Below are positions 21,525-32,794 of a DNA stretch of 64,000 bases, one piece after another; the stretch's first letter is position 1, and each line of letters opens with the position of its first letter. Under the pieces are notes generated by a model. The model had not been told where the DNA came from and ran no database searches. It saw nothing but the letters and a program-made list of their open reading frames with translations. Source of the DNA: Atriophallophorus winterbourni (taxonomy: Eukaryota; Platyhelminthes; Trematoda; Plagiorchiida; Microphallidae); the NCBI GenBank assembly GCA_013407085.1, contig JACCGJ010001824.1, positions 1 through 64,000 of the forward strand, given 5' to 3'. Made by a program: the position numbers and the translations under genes.

Positions 21525-22970
21525 AAAGGAGGATGTGGGGTATGTAATATTTTCTAAGTCAGCATCACATCACTCCGAAGGCTTCTTTGAAAGGGGGGTG
21601 GGGAGTCTCACATTCCTCGTACGTTAGTTTCCGGAAAACACTTACGAGCTTGGTTTCACGGTGGCATATTTTACCAAGCACTAGTATATCATTTTTAACC
21701 ACGGAATCCAATATTGAGATGTATGCTCCGTTGTTGTAATTAAGTAGGTCATCATGATTTTATGTAACGTTTCAGGCGAGAAGGTTCTGATATAATATAA
21801 ATGGTTTGTTAATGGCTGTATCTTTACAAGCGATATCTGTTAATCGGCATCCTTCAGTACGATTTTCGGAAAAGCATATGAACCATGTAAACGAGATAAT
21901 ATAGTCTCGGGCTCTTCGGCTGTACAATTTCGCTTCATCAGTTGATATCTTGATAAATGCTCCCTCTTGCAAATCATGTCACCAAAAGTTATTTCGTCAG
22001 CGATCGAATTAGACCCCATGGCCATGGGCGTTTGAGGCATGGTAACGTATGTATATCGATTAATGTGGACCATTCCTAAAGAAAAACTATGTTCTTATAA
22101 TAATCGATTTGTATTCAAAATGCACAGAAGTAGTCCGAACTACTAAACCCAATTCAGATTACACTGTTCCTGCATTACAAAAAGTGTTCAGCCGTGAATA
22201 TGTATTTATAGGTGTGAGTCGCAGTGAAAGCCATTTCTCTATGCGTTCCATGCATATTAAGAAATCCGAAATGTTGAGGGCATACCTTCATCAAGTAAGA
22301 ATCAACCCCGCGCAGTATTCGAAACAAGCGGCATTGAATTATATCTAAGTCGAATAACGGTATTATTGAATGTCAGTTGAACAATCACCACATCTATACA
22401 TCCTAGATAATACTGCAAAGAAAATAAAGCAATGCATACTACACATATTAATTTAAACTCCTGGTATTATGTACATTAAACTTTCACTCTCTTGACATTT
22501 GTCAAAAATTCTCTCGGAGTACTCGAAAATGACGTCGGTGGGGCCTAAGCAAATGTGAATGTTAAAGTGAAACACTCATTTATCAAGTGAGTACGAAACA
22601 ATTAGTGACCAATAATAAGTTAAAGGTGATCTTCATTAACCAAAATCACGATAAGTAGAAAATGCTAAACGTTTATTTATTTCTCAAGGTCAATTCACTA
22701 GTAGGCTTTGGTGCAAGGGAAATATCGTATACACTCAAAATATATATTGTTTGATCTGAGTACATAATACAAAACAAGCGTAAACAGCGTTGCACCCCTT
22801 GCAACAAGGATTCACTCGCATGCATGCATATGCATGTTAACAAGACAGGATTCAATCAAGATGCAGAGTACAAGTTTGAGTGATGTGCACAATGTGCAAA
22901 CTCCGCCAAGGACGGTCCCAAGCCCGTCTGAGAAAGGAGGAGGGTTGGGCTTAGAGCTAGCAACCCTATC
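21525..22970. other. No gene recognised
   Basis: Open frames at 21772-21972, 21840-22073 and 22109-22348 have no recognisable domain. Repeated TGCATGCATATGCATG words lie near 22820. Confidence 0.4.
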
Positions 22971-22974
22971 CCGT

Positions 22975-23262
22975 AAAACCTACATTGCTACGGAAACGAT
23001 GACAACAGATCCGTGGTTCGGTCATGTCTGCAGGATGGATCCCAGTTCGCATACAAAGGTAGCCATGCACTGGCATCCGCAAGGTAAACGAAAAAGGGGA
23101 CGGCCCAAGGAAACTTGGCGCAGAACGTTGGAACGCGAACTACATGCACAAGGATTCACGGTGCAGACGGCAACGGAAGCAGCGACAGACCGGAACCACT
23201 GGCGTGATGTTGTCTTCGCCTCATGTGCCACCCGGCACGGAGAGGACTGAATGAATGAAATG
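22975..23262 (+). mobile_element. RTE-type LINE C-terminus with short-repeat tail
   Basis: The plus frame reads DPWFGHVCRMDPSSHTKVAM, then GKRKRGRPKETWRRTLEREL, and DRNHWRDVVFASCATRHGED before a TGA at 23248. This is the conserved C-terminal tail found after the RT in RTE-like LINEs (WxGHVxRM...GKRxRGRPxxTWRRTxExEL...DRxxWRxxV). The frame is open and little damaged, so this may be a fairly young insertion, but only about 270 bases remain. It ends in ATGAATGAAATGAATG, a short tandem tail of the type RTE elements leave. It differs from the other RTE copies in this window. Confidence 0.75.
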
Positions 23263-23269
23263 AATGCAC

Positions 23270-24255
23270 AATGTGCAAATGCAATAATGCTTTTTATCAG
23301 CCGTCGTGGTTTTACTCGGCTATTGTCAACTCAGTTATTGGCAAAATTGCATATTTTACTGAAACAACTTCAGCTTCATTGTTGACGCTTAATCATTGAC
23401 ACCTGCGGATTTCTTGAAGTTCGCAAACCAGATTTTCATAACGTTTTTCGGTGCATATCTGTAAGGTTCGGATATTTTTGAGAACAAGCGATATTTACAT
23501 ATTCATTCCACAAGCAGACAGTTTAACGAAATGCAAGTCGGTCACAATAGAGCTTTTGCACGCTGTCAACACCATCTACGTTCAGCAGCCCAAAGCACTA
23601 CCGGCCGAGCACCGAATATCACCGTGAGCCCTGTGAGAGAGATTGTTCCTTCCGGATCGACGTTTCAGTAATTGGAAAAGCAATGGAGCATGAGATCGAC
23701 GTACGATTGCGAGCTACATCCAAGGTCGACCTCAACAAAAGGTGGCCGAAAATAATAATGACACTTAACACCAGAATAATATAAGTACTGATTCGGTGGC
23801 GTTTCAGGTGAACCATCTCTGACAATATGTTCAAGCTATTTCACAACAAAAATTTTGTTTAAAAGATAACTCATAATTCACTTTGTATTACAGACAACCA
23901 GTTCCGGCACTCACAAAATGTTGGCAATTAATTAAAACCATAAAATCAATGTTTGTTAGGATTTCATTGACAACAAACCAGCTTTGATGTGTAGTTAGAT
24001 TCCCATCCAGAATATCAATCCTGTCCCCATGAAAAATAATTAATCTAATTTTATGATACTACAGATATTTGTCTTTCATTTCAAAGCATTAGCATTTGTG
24101 TACAAACTTCCGTCGCAAATGAAATGTTAGCCAAACGTGTTACGGCATGTACTTGTTCACATTCCAATCATACATATTTAACAAATTATTAAACAAAACC
24201 AGTAAAAATCTAGAGTCCGTACTCTATCCAAGTATATAATTCTATTAAGAAAATA
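23270..24255. other. No gene recognised
   Basis: No confident feature on either strand. Confidence 0.4.
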
Positions 24256-24261
24256 ATAAAC

Positions 24262-24485
24262 ATGAGCTGTTATGCTAACCGTTGATGACATCATATTGAT
24301 TGGCCATCGGTAGTGAGCTGCATGCTGAACACGCTGGAATCTCACTACTATTTCTATTTCCTTTTTCATGTCTGTCTAGGCCTGGGCAACCTGAAAGTAT
24401 CTCAGCACACGTGCAGTCTCTTACTGTGCGGCACTTTGCCTGGATCAGGCTTGTGCTTTCATACCATACCATACCATATCAAGAA
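24262..24485 (+). mobile_element. SINE-like repeat, nearly full length
   Basis: This copy matches the 232-bp insertion at 60931-61162 from about the CTGTTATGCTAAC stretch through TTGATTGGCCATCGGTAGTG, AGCTGCATGC, CTCACTACTATTTCTATTTC, GTCTGTCTAGGCCTGGGCAA, and CACTTTGCCTGGATCAGGCT to TTGTGCTTTCATACCATACC. The end is a short CATAC tandem tail, as expected for retroposition. No ORF. No clear tRNA-like A and B boxes were found, so the head's origin is open. Confidence 0.75.
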
Positions 24486-24489
24486 ATCA

Positions 24490-25350
24490 TTAACGAATTT
24501 GAGATTGAGGCTACTAATGAGTAGCCGGTGTTCTATATATTATCGAGAAAAAGAAAAACCGGATTCAAGTTTTTCTATATTCATCTCAGCAGCAGACCGA
24601 GTTCGAAATGTAACCTTTATTTTTTTGTTCCGACGCCTTACCACTAAATGTATTCGTCCAGTTTTGGCTCACACTTGTCTCACATGGAAGGGTCAGATCT
24701 GGGGCTAATCGTTTAGGCGAAAAAACATGGCTAACTGCTTCACCAATGGTCGGGTATAAAACAGTGCTCAATTATACGTGTAAGCTTTTTAAATATTTTC
24801 AAAATCTACAAAATGTTGCTCGAATTCGATTTTTAACCCTCAGCCCCCAAGCAAATGGAAACCCAAGGTGACTTATTTACTTATCAGATACTAAACAGGA
24901 TTTCCTGTCATCTTAGATATCTAACCCAACGTCAAGCCATCAGTACGACGCAATGTTTCTCTCTTGTTCAGAATATCACATTACAGACAGAAGTATTACA
25001 GAGATTACTAATCGATGTGTGTATTTTCTTTAAAATTCGCTCCCAGCAGCTTTTGAACATTCAACGTCTTATTTTTGTTTAAACACAAACTTGATGCTTA
25101 TGTGCAAAATAATCCACGTCATTTCGACACAAGCTGTGAAAGAAGTACTCTGCCTTACCCTATTACATTTCAATTGTCTGGACTATTCTAAAAGTTTTCA
25201 TCTAATGCTTATAGCGAATATGCATGCTGCTGATATATTTAGCTTCCCATATTAATGGTGCACAACGTTTATCCTGCGTGGCCAATACCGTGGCTTATTA
25301 CTTGGAACCGGCAGAGATCCGATATCGAATGTATTGTGGTGTCCGAAGTC
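24490..25350. other. No gene recognised
   Basis: An open frame at 24855-25082 has no known domain; nothing else seen. Confidence 0.4.
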
Positions 25351-25351
25351 G

Positions 25352-25790
25352 CATTTCAATTCAATTCAATTTAATGGTCTAAAAAGCACATAGCTTTACA
25401 AAAACCACAGAATAATATGCGAATTACAATAACATAGGTAGTAAAACGGGGTTTGTTTGATTACTGATTAGTTCAGAAATCACGTAAAAATACATAGAGC
25501 AGAAATTGTTTTCAACCGGTTTGATAGGGTAAATATGTATAGTTTACTTCGATGCATTGGTTCAAAGCTCTATGATGCAGAATATATTGTTTCAATGTTT
25601 GGATTGGTCGACATGAAGTTGTCCAAGTTCGATTTGAATATATCCAAGTTGGGTGAATGTGCAACGTTACGGGTTAGGGAGTTCCAAGTAAAACATACGC
25701 GTACAGAATAAAAATACCTTCGACAGTTCAGCCTCGAGTCGGGAATAAGTACTGTATAGTTATGACTCCGGCTTGTTCGTGGTGGTAGTC
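25352..25790 (-). mobile_element. LINE 3' end (C-terminus, 3' UTR, GAATT tail)
   Basis: Minus strand: DSRLNCRRYFYSVRVCFTWN near 25750-25690 and DIFKSNLDNFMSTNPNIE near 25650-25600 form the end of ORF2 (YxxRVVxxWNxLP...VDxFKxxLD). The 3' UTR follows, and the copy ends at about 25352 with GACCATTAAATTGAATTGAA in minus-strand sense. A second, more diverged copy lies 560 bases away in the same orientation. Confidence 0.65.
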
Positions 25791-25924
25791 GTGTGAATAG
25801 TTTATTCAGGGGATGGTTGTGGGTATGCAGTATATTGGGTTGCTGGGGGCTATATCATCTCGGACGGATGGAACTTATTAAACCGTACGTCAGTTTGCCA
25901 AAGATCACACTGCACACCAACGCT

Positions 25925-26270
25925 ACAATTAATTCAATTCATAATTAATGGTCTAAAAAGCATATAGCTTGACAAAAACTACAGAATAATATGGGAATTA
26001 CAAATAACATGGGTAGAAAAACGGGATTTGTTTGCTTACTGAGCACTTCGGGAATCAAGTAAAAATCCCTTGGGCAGAAACTGTTTTCAAAGTTCAAAGC
26101 TTTTATGGTGTAAAATATATAGGTTCAAAGTTTGGATTGGTCAACATGAAATTGTCCAAATTTCGATTTGAATATTCCAAGTTGGGTGATGTGCAACATT
26201 ACAAGGTAGGAATTCGAGGTAAAGCATACTTTCTCCACGGAACGTTAAATAGATGTATAAAAGATTCGCT
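25925..26270 (-). mobile_element. LINE 3' end, second copy
   Basis: Homologous to 25352-25790: the plus-strand block AATGGTCTAAAAAGCATATA, the ACAGAATAATATG block, the AAGTTTGGATTGGTCAACAT block and the following AAATTGTCCAAATTTCGATT all recur in the same order. Coding remains are VCFTSNSYLVML and GIFKSKFGQF on the minus strand. The two copies are in direct orientation 560-590 bases apart, either from two insertions or from a local duplication. Confidence 0.6.
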
Positions 26271-26489
26271 TTATGAATCTTTGGGAAACTCAAACTTCAC
26301 AACCCCTAGGGGAATTTTAAAACACCAACAATGGCATAAAAATATTTTCGAATGAACATAGATTAGTAGTGATGATGGGTACTTTAGCAGGCCAAATAAT
26401 AGACTGAATTCGTCCGACCACTATATACTGGCGTCTGATTGAGATTACTTCTCATGTTGTGTCCACGTGGCCCTGCAACGTGTATTACA

Positions 26490-26655
26490 TCACAAGCCTG
26501 GGTATAGGTGAAATGCCGCAGAGCCGTTGACCGCATGCGGGATAAGACAGAGGAAAAATGGAAAACGGCAGTGGAAGTCCTGCGTGCTCCCGCCTGCAGG
26601 TCAATACTGGTGTTGTGGTTTTAACTGGGCAGTACAGTACAGCACGACACATTCG
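26490..26655 (-). mobile_element. SINE-like repeat, diverged, internal deletion
   Basis: Read on the plus strand, CACAAGCCTGGGTATAGGTG and AAATGCCGCAGAGCCGTTGA match the reverse complement of the SINE 3' half, and GGAAGTCCTGCGTGCTCCCG then CAGGTCAATAC match that of its 5' half. The section around the GGCCTGGGCAACC block is shortened. An older copy than those at 24.3 and 61.0 kb. Confidence 0.55.
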
Positions 26656-26977
26656 TGACTTGCAAAGTAAAGCCAAATGCATGAACAATTTAAACAAAAT
26701 CATAGTCTAGTCTAAAGTGACGGCCCGAAAATCAAACAATCCTTATAGTTCATCCTAATGAAGTGTATCGGCCGTTAATTAAAACAGGATATATGTTTAC
26801 CAGATTTACTCTTGGTAGAGCGCCATTTACTATATTGAAAATATCCATTAGTAAAAACGAACCGATGAAAAACAATCAGGAATGCACTCATTCTGTTGCT
26901 TGATAGGCTCAAGACACTCACTTTTTCCAGCAAAGTGAATCAAGTAGTCTGCTAATATTGAGGTAAAGTATCAAGAG

Positions 26978-27188
26978 CAATTATTCCCAATCACGGTGGC
27001 GCGGCATATCAGTGTGCATCAGAATGAATACGGATGTGCTGCAAACAGATAATAGGTGCAAGACCATTGAGTTCCTTTGTTTTAATGAACACAGTTCCGG
27101 GGAATGTATACTGACGTGATAGGTATGCCGTGAATGTTAAAGTCCTCAATAGTGTGCTACGGCTTGAAAAAGAGGTTGGGAACCACTG
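26978..27188. mobile_element. hAT-like MITE with 8-bp target duplication
   Basis: The right end, read on the minus strand, is CAGTGGTTCCCAACCTCTTT, the terminal inverted repeat typical of many animal hAT transposons. The left end, read on the plus strand, starts CAATTATTCCCAATC, a worn version of the same repeat. Flanks are ATCAAGAG (26970-26977) and CTCTAGAG (27189-27196), six of eight bases equal and fitting the nTnnnnAn target of hAT elements. The 211-base interior has no transposase; a chance open frame crosses it. The left repeat is degraded, so the copy is old. Confidence 0.6.
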
Positions 27189-27199
27189 CTCTAGAGGAA

Positions 27200-27735
27200 T
27201 CCTCGCAATATCATTGTCTTGTTCCCGACAATTTGACAGCAACTTAGGATGTGCACAACCCACTCGTATATATCTGAGTTTAGTCTCGTAGTTATACAAT
27301 ATAGCGATATAATGAATAAATTAAATCATGAATTCCAAATGTTAGGCATTTTATAACTCATCAAAATGGGTCTCGATATGCAAGATTAAGAAAATTTGAC
27401 GTCTCACTATGTCTGTAAACGAGTTTTCATGCAGAGATTGAGATTTATCCAAGTTTCCAGGGTTGTCACATCCTGGGGTTGTAGTAGGAATGAGCCCCTA
27501 CTATCCACAAAATAATCCGATGTGGCGTGCGTCTCAAATAGCCTCTGAAAACGAAGTTCAGCTCCTGGCCTGCACGAGTGGCTTCCACAAGCTTACTTAT
27601 AGGAAAATGGACGAAGGTGGGTAACTGTCGCCTTAAAACCAGCTTGTTCCGAGCATACGGAGCTCGTCAGCTACCAACAATCCATCTAAAGGAAGGAAAA
27701 CCCTGATCTGTCTGATGATGATCAATGATGACCTT
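27200..27735. other. No gene recognised
   Basis: May include the worn upstream part of the RTE fragment that becomes recognisable at 27.74 kb. Confidence 0.35.
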
Positions 27736-27739
27736 ACGC

Positions 27740-28890
27740 CGGATTTCGGACCACCGCGCTTGGTATCAACAGCAAACGATAACATGTTTTGTCGATTTCC
27801 GCTTTTGACTCTATAGACTGTAGTTGTTAATGGGACATTATGCCATCGGATTGGGTCCCCTTAACGCACGCTAGCCTAATTAGAACCTATTACAACTGTA
27901 CAATGGCTCGGGTTCGTGTCTACGGTGAAGAGTCTTGCGAATTTACCTTACACACATTAATCAGGCAAGGTTGTCCGTTATACCCGGTTCTGTTCAACTA
28001 TATCGTCGACTGGATTATGAACCAGTCATTAACGGACTATCAAGGGGTTCAAGCATCAACAGATATCTGGATCACATAATAATGTTGAAATGCTGCAAAT
28101 GCACTTTTATACCACATTGGTTGCTCTGCTGCATAAGTCAACCTCGAAATAAACACAGCGAAAAAAACCAAGGCACTTCTTTATACCGTTACACCAGGCG
28201 TCCAGCAATTAAACGTCCAGGGCTGTCCGATCGAGTATGCTCGTCTTCAAATACCTCGGTTGCAGCATGTTGCCCGATGGTCGGGCAAAAAACGAAGTGA
28301 AGTTAAAGGTTGATGGTGCGTGTAAAGTGTTTCTGCAGCTAAAAATTCGCATTTGGCGCATGCCCGGGATCAGCATCAGGATTAAAATACGTGTCAAAAA
28401 AGAAGCGATCCGCGCTGTAATGCTTTATAGATTTTTGACGTGCCCTTGAGGTCACTGGATGTATGATCATTAGAAGTTCGACTATTAAAGTCTTAGCATA
28501 ATATTGGGCATCCGATAAACTGAATGTGTATCTAACGCTGCTATTCGAATGCGATGCAACGGATTACCTCCGCTCTCCGTTCACATCAAGCGACGAAGAC
28601 TGCGCTGCTTTGGCCACTTCCACCGAAAGACAGATGCAGTGCTCACGAAACGCGTCCTCGACGTTAAATCCGATGGTAATTGGTATCGGCGACAAAGCGT
28701 TTAAGTGAAGACCTGGCTGTCAACTGTGAAGAAAAATGTAGACGCCCTGAGATTGCGTACCGTCCATGGCGTTCGAGGATGGGAACGCGACAGAATCACG
28801 ATCTCGCCTCCGATCGACGCGCATGGGCTGGCGTGATTCGAAACATCAATGAAGCTGGCTAATCCATCAGTGGGGCCAGCCACACAAAAG
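27740..28890 (+). mobile_element. RTE-type LINE fragment (RT to 3' end)
   Basis: Plus strand: WYQQQTITCFVDFRF near 27760 (the VDFRxAFDS box), TYYNCTMARVRVYGEES near 27890, LIRQGCPLYPVLFNYIVDWI near 27960 (the SGVRQGCPLSPxLFNxxID box), KYLGCSMLPDGRAKNEV near 28245 (the YLGS box), and LQLKIRIWRMPGISIRIKIR near 28340. The YADD box near 28100 is destroyed. The C-terminal tail from 28500 ends in NINEAG at 28858, the same ending as the fragment at 4.34-4.77 kb. Several frameshifts; inactive. The family differs from the nearly intact RTE at 29.4-32.4 kb. Confidence 0.75.
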
Positions 28891-28894
28891 TAAA

Positions 28895-29388
28895 GGGTCG
28901 ATTTTATGGATGTTATAAAATACCTCACTATTTGCGGCATTTTCTGAATGAGCAAAGCCTTCAAATCAAGTGATGGTTCTTAGTTGATCATCGCGTTTGG
29001 GTTAGACCCATCATTACTCATTATTGTTTAATATTTGAGCTAGTTCTATAAGGGGTACACGGATCACAAAACCACTATTCCAGAAAGCACGGAATACGGC
29101 AATCTGTTGGACTGCTCAAATTGGGATCATCCCGAATTTAGAATAACTTGGTCCAGCCGATACTATTAGGTTTCTACATAAAGGCAACAAGAATAAAATT
29201 ATTTTGGACAAAGAATGTTTATACAGTTAGGCCTTGTAGTTTATACTCAAGTTGGCGGAAGAGTATTAGTCGAATTTTAATCTGCGCCAAATATATCAAA
29301 CTGACAATGTACAACAGCAAATAATAAAAATGCCTTATTCTGACAATTCCGTCGATGGTTGTTTTATACACTAACGTCAATGTTTACT
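28895..29388. other. No gene recognised, ends at the assembly gap
   Basis: AT-rich; nothing assignable. The 3' end of the neighbouring RTE element should lie here or in the gap, but no tail is recognisable. Confidence 0.4.
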
Positions 29389-29408
29389 NNNNNNNNNNNN
29401 NNNNNNNN
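29389..29408. other. Assembly gap, 20 N
   Basis: A run of exactly twenty N, probably a placeholder of arbitrary length. It hides the end of the RTE protein and the element's 3' terminus. Confidence 0.95.
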
Positions 29409-32400
29409 GACTGGCCACCCGATCTTTTCTCCCAGCTTCTGTCAGGCTCTGCGAATAAGGCGCGGTACGGTAAACGGTGAGTAGGCATTCTTAATACATG
29501 TCCCAACCATCGCAAGCGAGCAAGCATCAGCATTTCTCTCAGTCCGTGGCCACCTGGTCCTAACACCCGCTTGCAGACATCTATATTTGTAAACGATGCT
29601 GCCACCGAATGCGAGCAATTCTACGCAGGCAACGGGTATCAAAAACAGAAAGCCGACGGACATCTTCCGCTCGGATAGACCAGGTTTCGCAGCCATAAAG
29701 GAGTGTAGCACGCACCACTGCGTTGTACACTCGGCCTTTAGTATGGAGTGAAACATCGCGTCGACGCCACAGGTGGCGAAGGTTAGCAAACGCTGCACCC
29801 GCTTTGCGAACACGATGTGAGATCTCGTCCTCGACACAACCTCCAGCGGAGATACAACTGCCAAGGTAAACAAAGCTGTCGACCAATTCAAGATTGACAT
29901 CGCACACAGTTAGGTTTGGAAGAGAGCCGCTCCAATCCTGGGTAAGTGTTTTACACTTGTTAGGCGCAAAGCACATGCCATACCTTGAAGCTTCAAGTGC
30001 CAGGCGGTCCAGGGCTTGTTGCATTATATGAGGGTCATCTCCCAGAAGTGCGATGTCATCGGCATACTCTAGATCGGTCGCTCGCTCACCCGGCAGAAGT
30101 TCAACACCTGTGCCCACCAGGCCAGCTAAAGCTTTTCTCAGGACATCGTCGATCGCGAAGTTAAAAAGGAACGGCGAGATAGGGCAGCCCTGCCGCACCC
30201 CGCTGGAGATATTGAACGAGGACGACAATTGTCCGTACGCTCGAACCCTGCCCGAAGTTTGGCAATATAATGCTTTCAAGATCCAAACATACTTCTCGGG
30301 CACTCCATGTCTCAGTAGACAGTTCCAAAGACTTTCACGATCGATTGAATCGAATGCCGCTCGGATGTCAAGGAATACCACGATAGTTGGTTTACGAAAA
30401 GTGTGGCGTTGCTCCAGTAACTGACGGAGTGTGAAAATTTGATCTATGCACCCTCGGCCGGCACGAAACCCAGTTTGCTCCTCACGGATTTGCTCTTCCC
30501 GTTTGGTACTCAATCGGTGAAGCAGAATGGACGCCAGTATTTTAGGAGCTACTGAAATGAGACTGATACCCCGATGATTTTCACAGGAATCGCGCCGTCC
30601 CTTTTTGAAAATAGGAGCAATTACTGATTCTCTCCAAGGGATCGGAACGCGTTCCTCAGCCCATATGTTGGCGAACAGCGCTTGAAGTTCGCGAACTAAA
30701 GCGAAACCGCCATCTTTGAACAATGACGGAAGCAAAGCATCAGCACCTGATGCCCGATGGCGCTTAAGGCTCCGGACTACACTGTAAATCTCTGATTGAG
30801 TCGGAGCCTCAAGAGAAATCGACCATGGGGTACAGTGTTCCGTATTCTCGATATCAGTGGGTGCAGAAGGCCAGTTAAACTGTGCTTCAAAATGTTCTGC
30901 CCATCGCTCCATGCGTCTGTGCATGTTAAAAACTGGCAAACCATCTGCTTCACGTATCAACTCACTGATGCCTGGTCGCCCGCTTCCAGTTGTTCTGATG
31001 AGTTGGAACAATTTTCTGAAATTGCCTACAGCTGCCGCAGATTCCATTTCCGTAGCCTTAGAACTCCACCAACTTTCCCTGTCGGTTCTCAAACTGGCAA
31101 CCAGTTTACGTTTAATAAGCCTTCGTGACGCATCATGTATGCTATCAGCAGAAAGCAACCGACGTTGGTCCATTAATTGGAGAGAATTCGCAGAAACCCA
31201 GTGCTGAGCTACACGGGAAGTCAACCCACAACTATCCAACGCGGCTGTTTCCAAGGAGGTTTGAATCCCACTCCATTGGTCATCGATACTATTTTGGGGA
31301 ACTGTAGACAGATGCAGACTCAAATTGGCCTGAAACCCTCGGAGAACCGGGAGATCGTTAAGCCTAGCAACATTCAACTGCCTTGCAACATTTCTACGTT
31401 TCCCACCAAAACGCATCGAGAGCTTAGCACAGACTAACGCATGATCGGACTCTAGACAGGTGCCCCAGTAGGAGCGGCAATCTTGCACACTCCCTCGCCA
31501 GGAGTAGCTGATAGCAATATGGTCAATTTGCGTGAACAAGGCCGCCGATGGAGATCTCCAAGTGGAGCAGTGGCGCTTCGAATGGCGGAAGTTAGTGCTG
31601 GCAAGGTACAGTCTGTGCTCTGAGCACAAGTTAAGCAATCTTTCGCCGTTGTCATTACGATGACAATCGAGACCAAATCGTCCACCCACGAAATGCTCGT
31701 TTAAGGATAGACGGCCAACACGTGCATTCATGTCTCCAGCTAGGACAACGATGTCACTCCTCGATGCAAGTCTAATGAGTTCTTGTAATCTTCCATAAAA
31801 CTCATCCTTGTCACGTTCAGAGCTACAGTTAGTCGGTGCATAGGCAGCAACCACAAACAGGTCGCGGGATTGGTTGCGAAATCGGCCTTTTTTGCACGAA
31901 CCCTGTAGTCTTACTGCACAAAGGCGACTGTCGACTGGGATCCAGTCTAACAGTGCGACCTCAGCTCGCTCACTCAAGACGATTCCGACACCAGCTTGAC
32001 CAGATACCATGGCATCGTCATCAGTGGACAAACGTAGATAGTGTGACTTACGTAAGTTAGAAGGGTTAGACAATCGTGTAACTGAGCTAGAGTTATGCAT
32101 GCGTGTTTCCGACAAACAGCACACATCGACGTCGAGGCTATCAAGCGTGCGAGCCAAGGCTGCCTGCTGTCCGATGCTAGCTAAAGTCCGTACATTAAAC
32201 GCAGCTAATTTGAATGGTACGCGTGGGCGGAAGAACGCTCTGGAGGCATTCGAAGCAGGCAAAATATTCGAAGTAGCTGAATTTGGAAACCTCGATGAAC
32301 AAGCTGCACTTCTGTCAGGGCTAACCAAAGAACCACAAAACGGAAAACAGTTATTGAAAAAGTTTGCATGCAGTGTGAGATCATGTAAAGCATTTTGAGC

Positions 32401-32409
32401 AGAGAGCAA
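29409..32409 (-). mobile_element. RTE-clade (SR2-like) LINE ORF, nearly intact
   Basis: A 942-codon frame encodes the endonuclease and reverse transcriptase of an RTE element. Endonuclease: AAFNVRTLASIG, VDVCCLSETRMH (catalytic E), VVAAYAPTN, VLAGDMNARVG (D, N), QIDHIAI and ESDHALVCAKL. Reverse transcriptase: APIFKKGRRDSCENHRGISL, FRAGRGCIDQIFTLRQLLEQ, VVFLDIRAAFDSIDR, SSGVRQGCPISPFLFNFAID, LEYADDIALLGDD (catalytic YADD) and SFVYLGSCIS. All catalytic residues are present. The frame stops at 29581, where one frame change occurs; the other frame carries on with NIDVCKRVLG and RLRWLGHVLRM, the RTE tail, up to the gap. No in-frame ATG precedes the endonuclease, and the frame stays open above 32409, so the true start is uncertain. 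RTE proteins nick DNA and copy their RNA at the nick. Confidence 0.9.
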
Positions 32410-32727
32410 AGAGCTTGAGAGCGCGAGAGCACGGGATCTGTCATTTTTACCTTTATTTTCATAATTGCTTGTGGGCGTGATACTACCCGGTTGCCCAGGC
32501 CGAAGTAGGGGGTTAGCTTAGGGGGCCCCACCCGGAGCCTTTGGCTAAAAAGCCTGAACCACAAGGCAGTGGCTTGAGACTGAGTTTGTCTGACCTCTAT
32601 CCATCGACCTTCCTGGTATGAGTATCTCTGCTGGCACCAAAAGGCACCACCCAGTATAGCTCAATGGGTCATGAAGGTACACAAACCATCGCACCACGTT
32701 AAGGTCCAGTCTCAGCGCGACGGGCCT
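32410..32727 (-). other. RTE 5' leader
   Basis: GC-richer than its surroundings and continuous with the ORF. In minus-strand sense it contains GGCCTGGGCAACC at about 32503-32491 followed by GTATCACGCCCAC, very close to the corresponding block of the SINE-like repeat (GGCCTGGGCAACC, five bases, GTATCTTAGCCCAC). The leader ends where a SINE 3' half begins in the opposite orientation. Confidence 0.55.
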
Positions 32728-32790
32728 TCTCTGACTGTACGGCACTTTGCCTGGATCAGGCTTGTGCTTTCATAAATACATATACAAACC
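32728..32790 (+). mobile_element. SINE-like repeat, 3' end only
   Basis: CTCTGACTGTACGGCACTTT and CTGGATCAGGCTTGTGCTTT followed by a CATAAATACATATAC tail match the last 60 bases of the SINE. It abuts the 5' end of the RTE element in opposite orientation. Confidence 0.75.
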
Positions 32791-32794
32791 TGAA

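Noticed and set aside
26977..27299. 96-residue minus ORF at 27009-27299 as a gene
   Set aside because: It crosses the hAT-like terminal repeat and target site and has no domain; a chance frame.
29384..29605. Separate small protein ending in X residues
   Set aside because: It is the frameshifted C-terminus of the RTE element running into the N gap.
29442..29900. 152-residue minus ORF
   Set aside because: A shadow in another frame of the RTE ORF and its tail.
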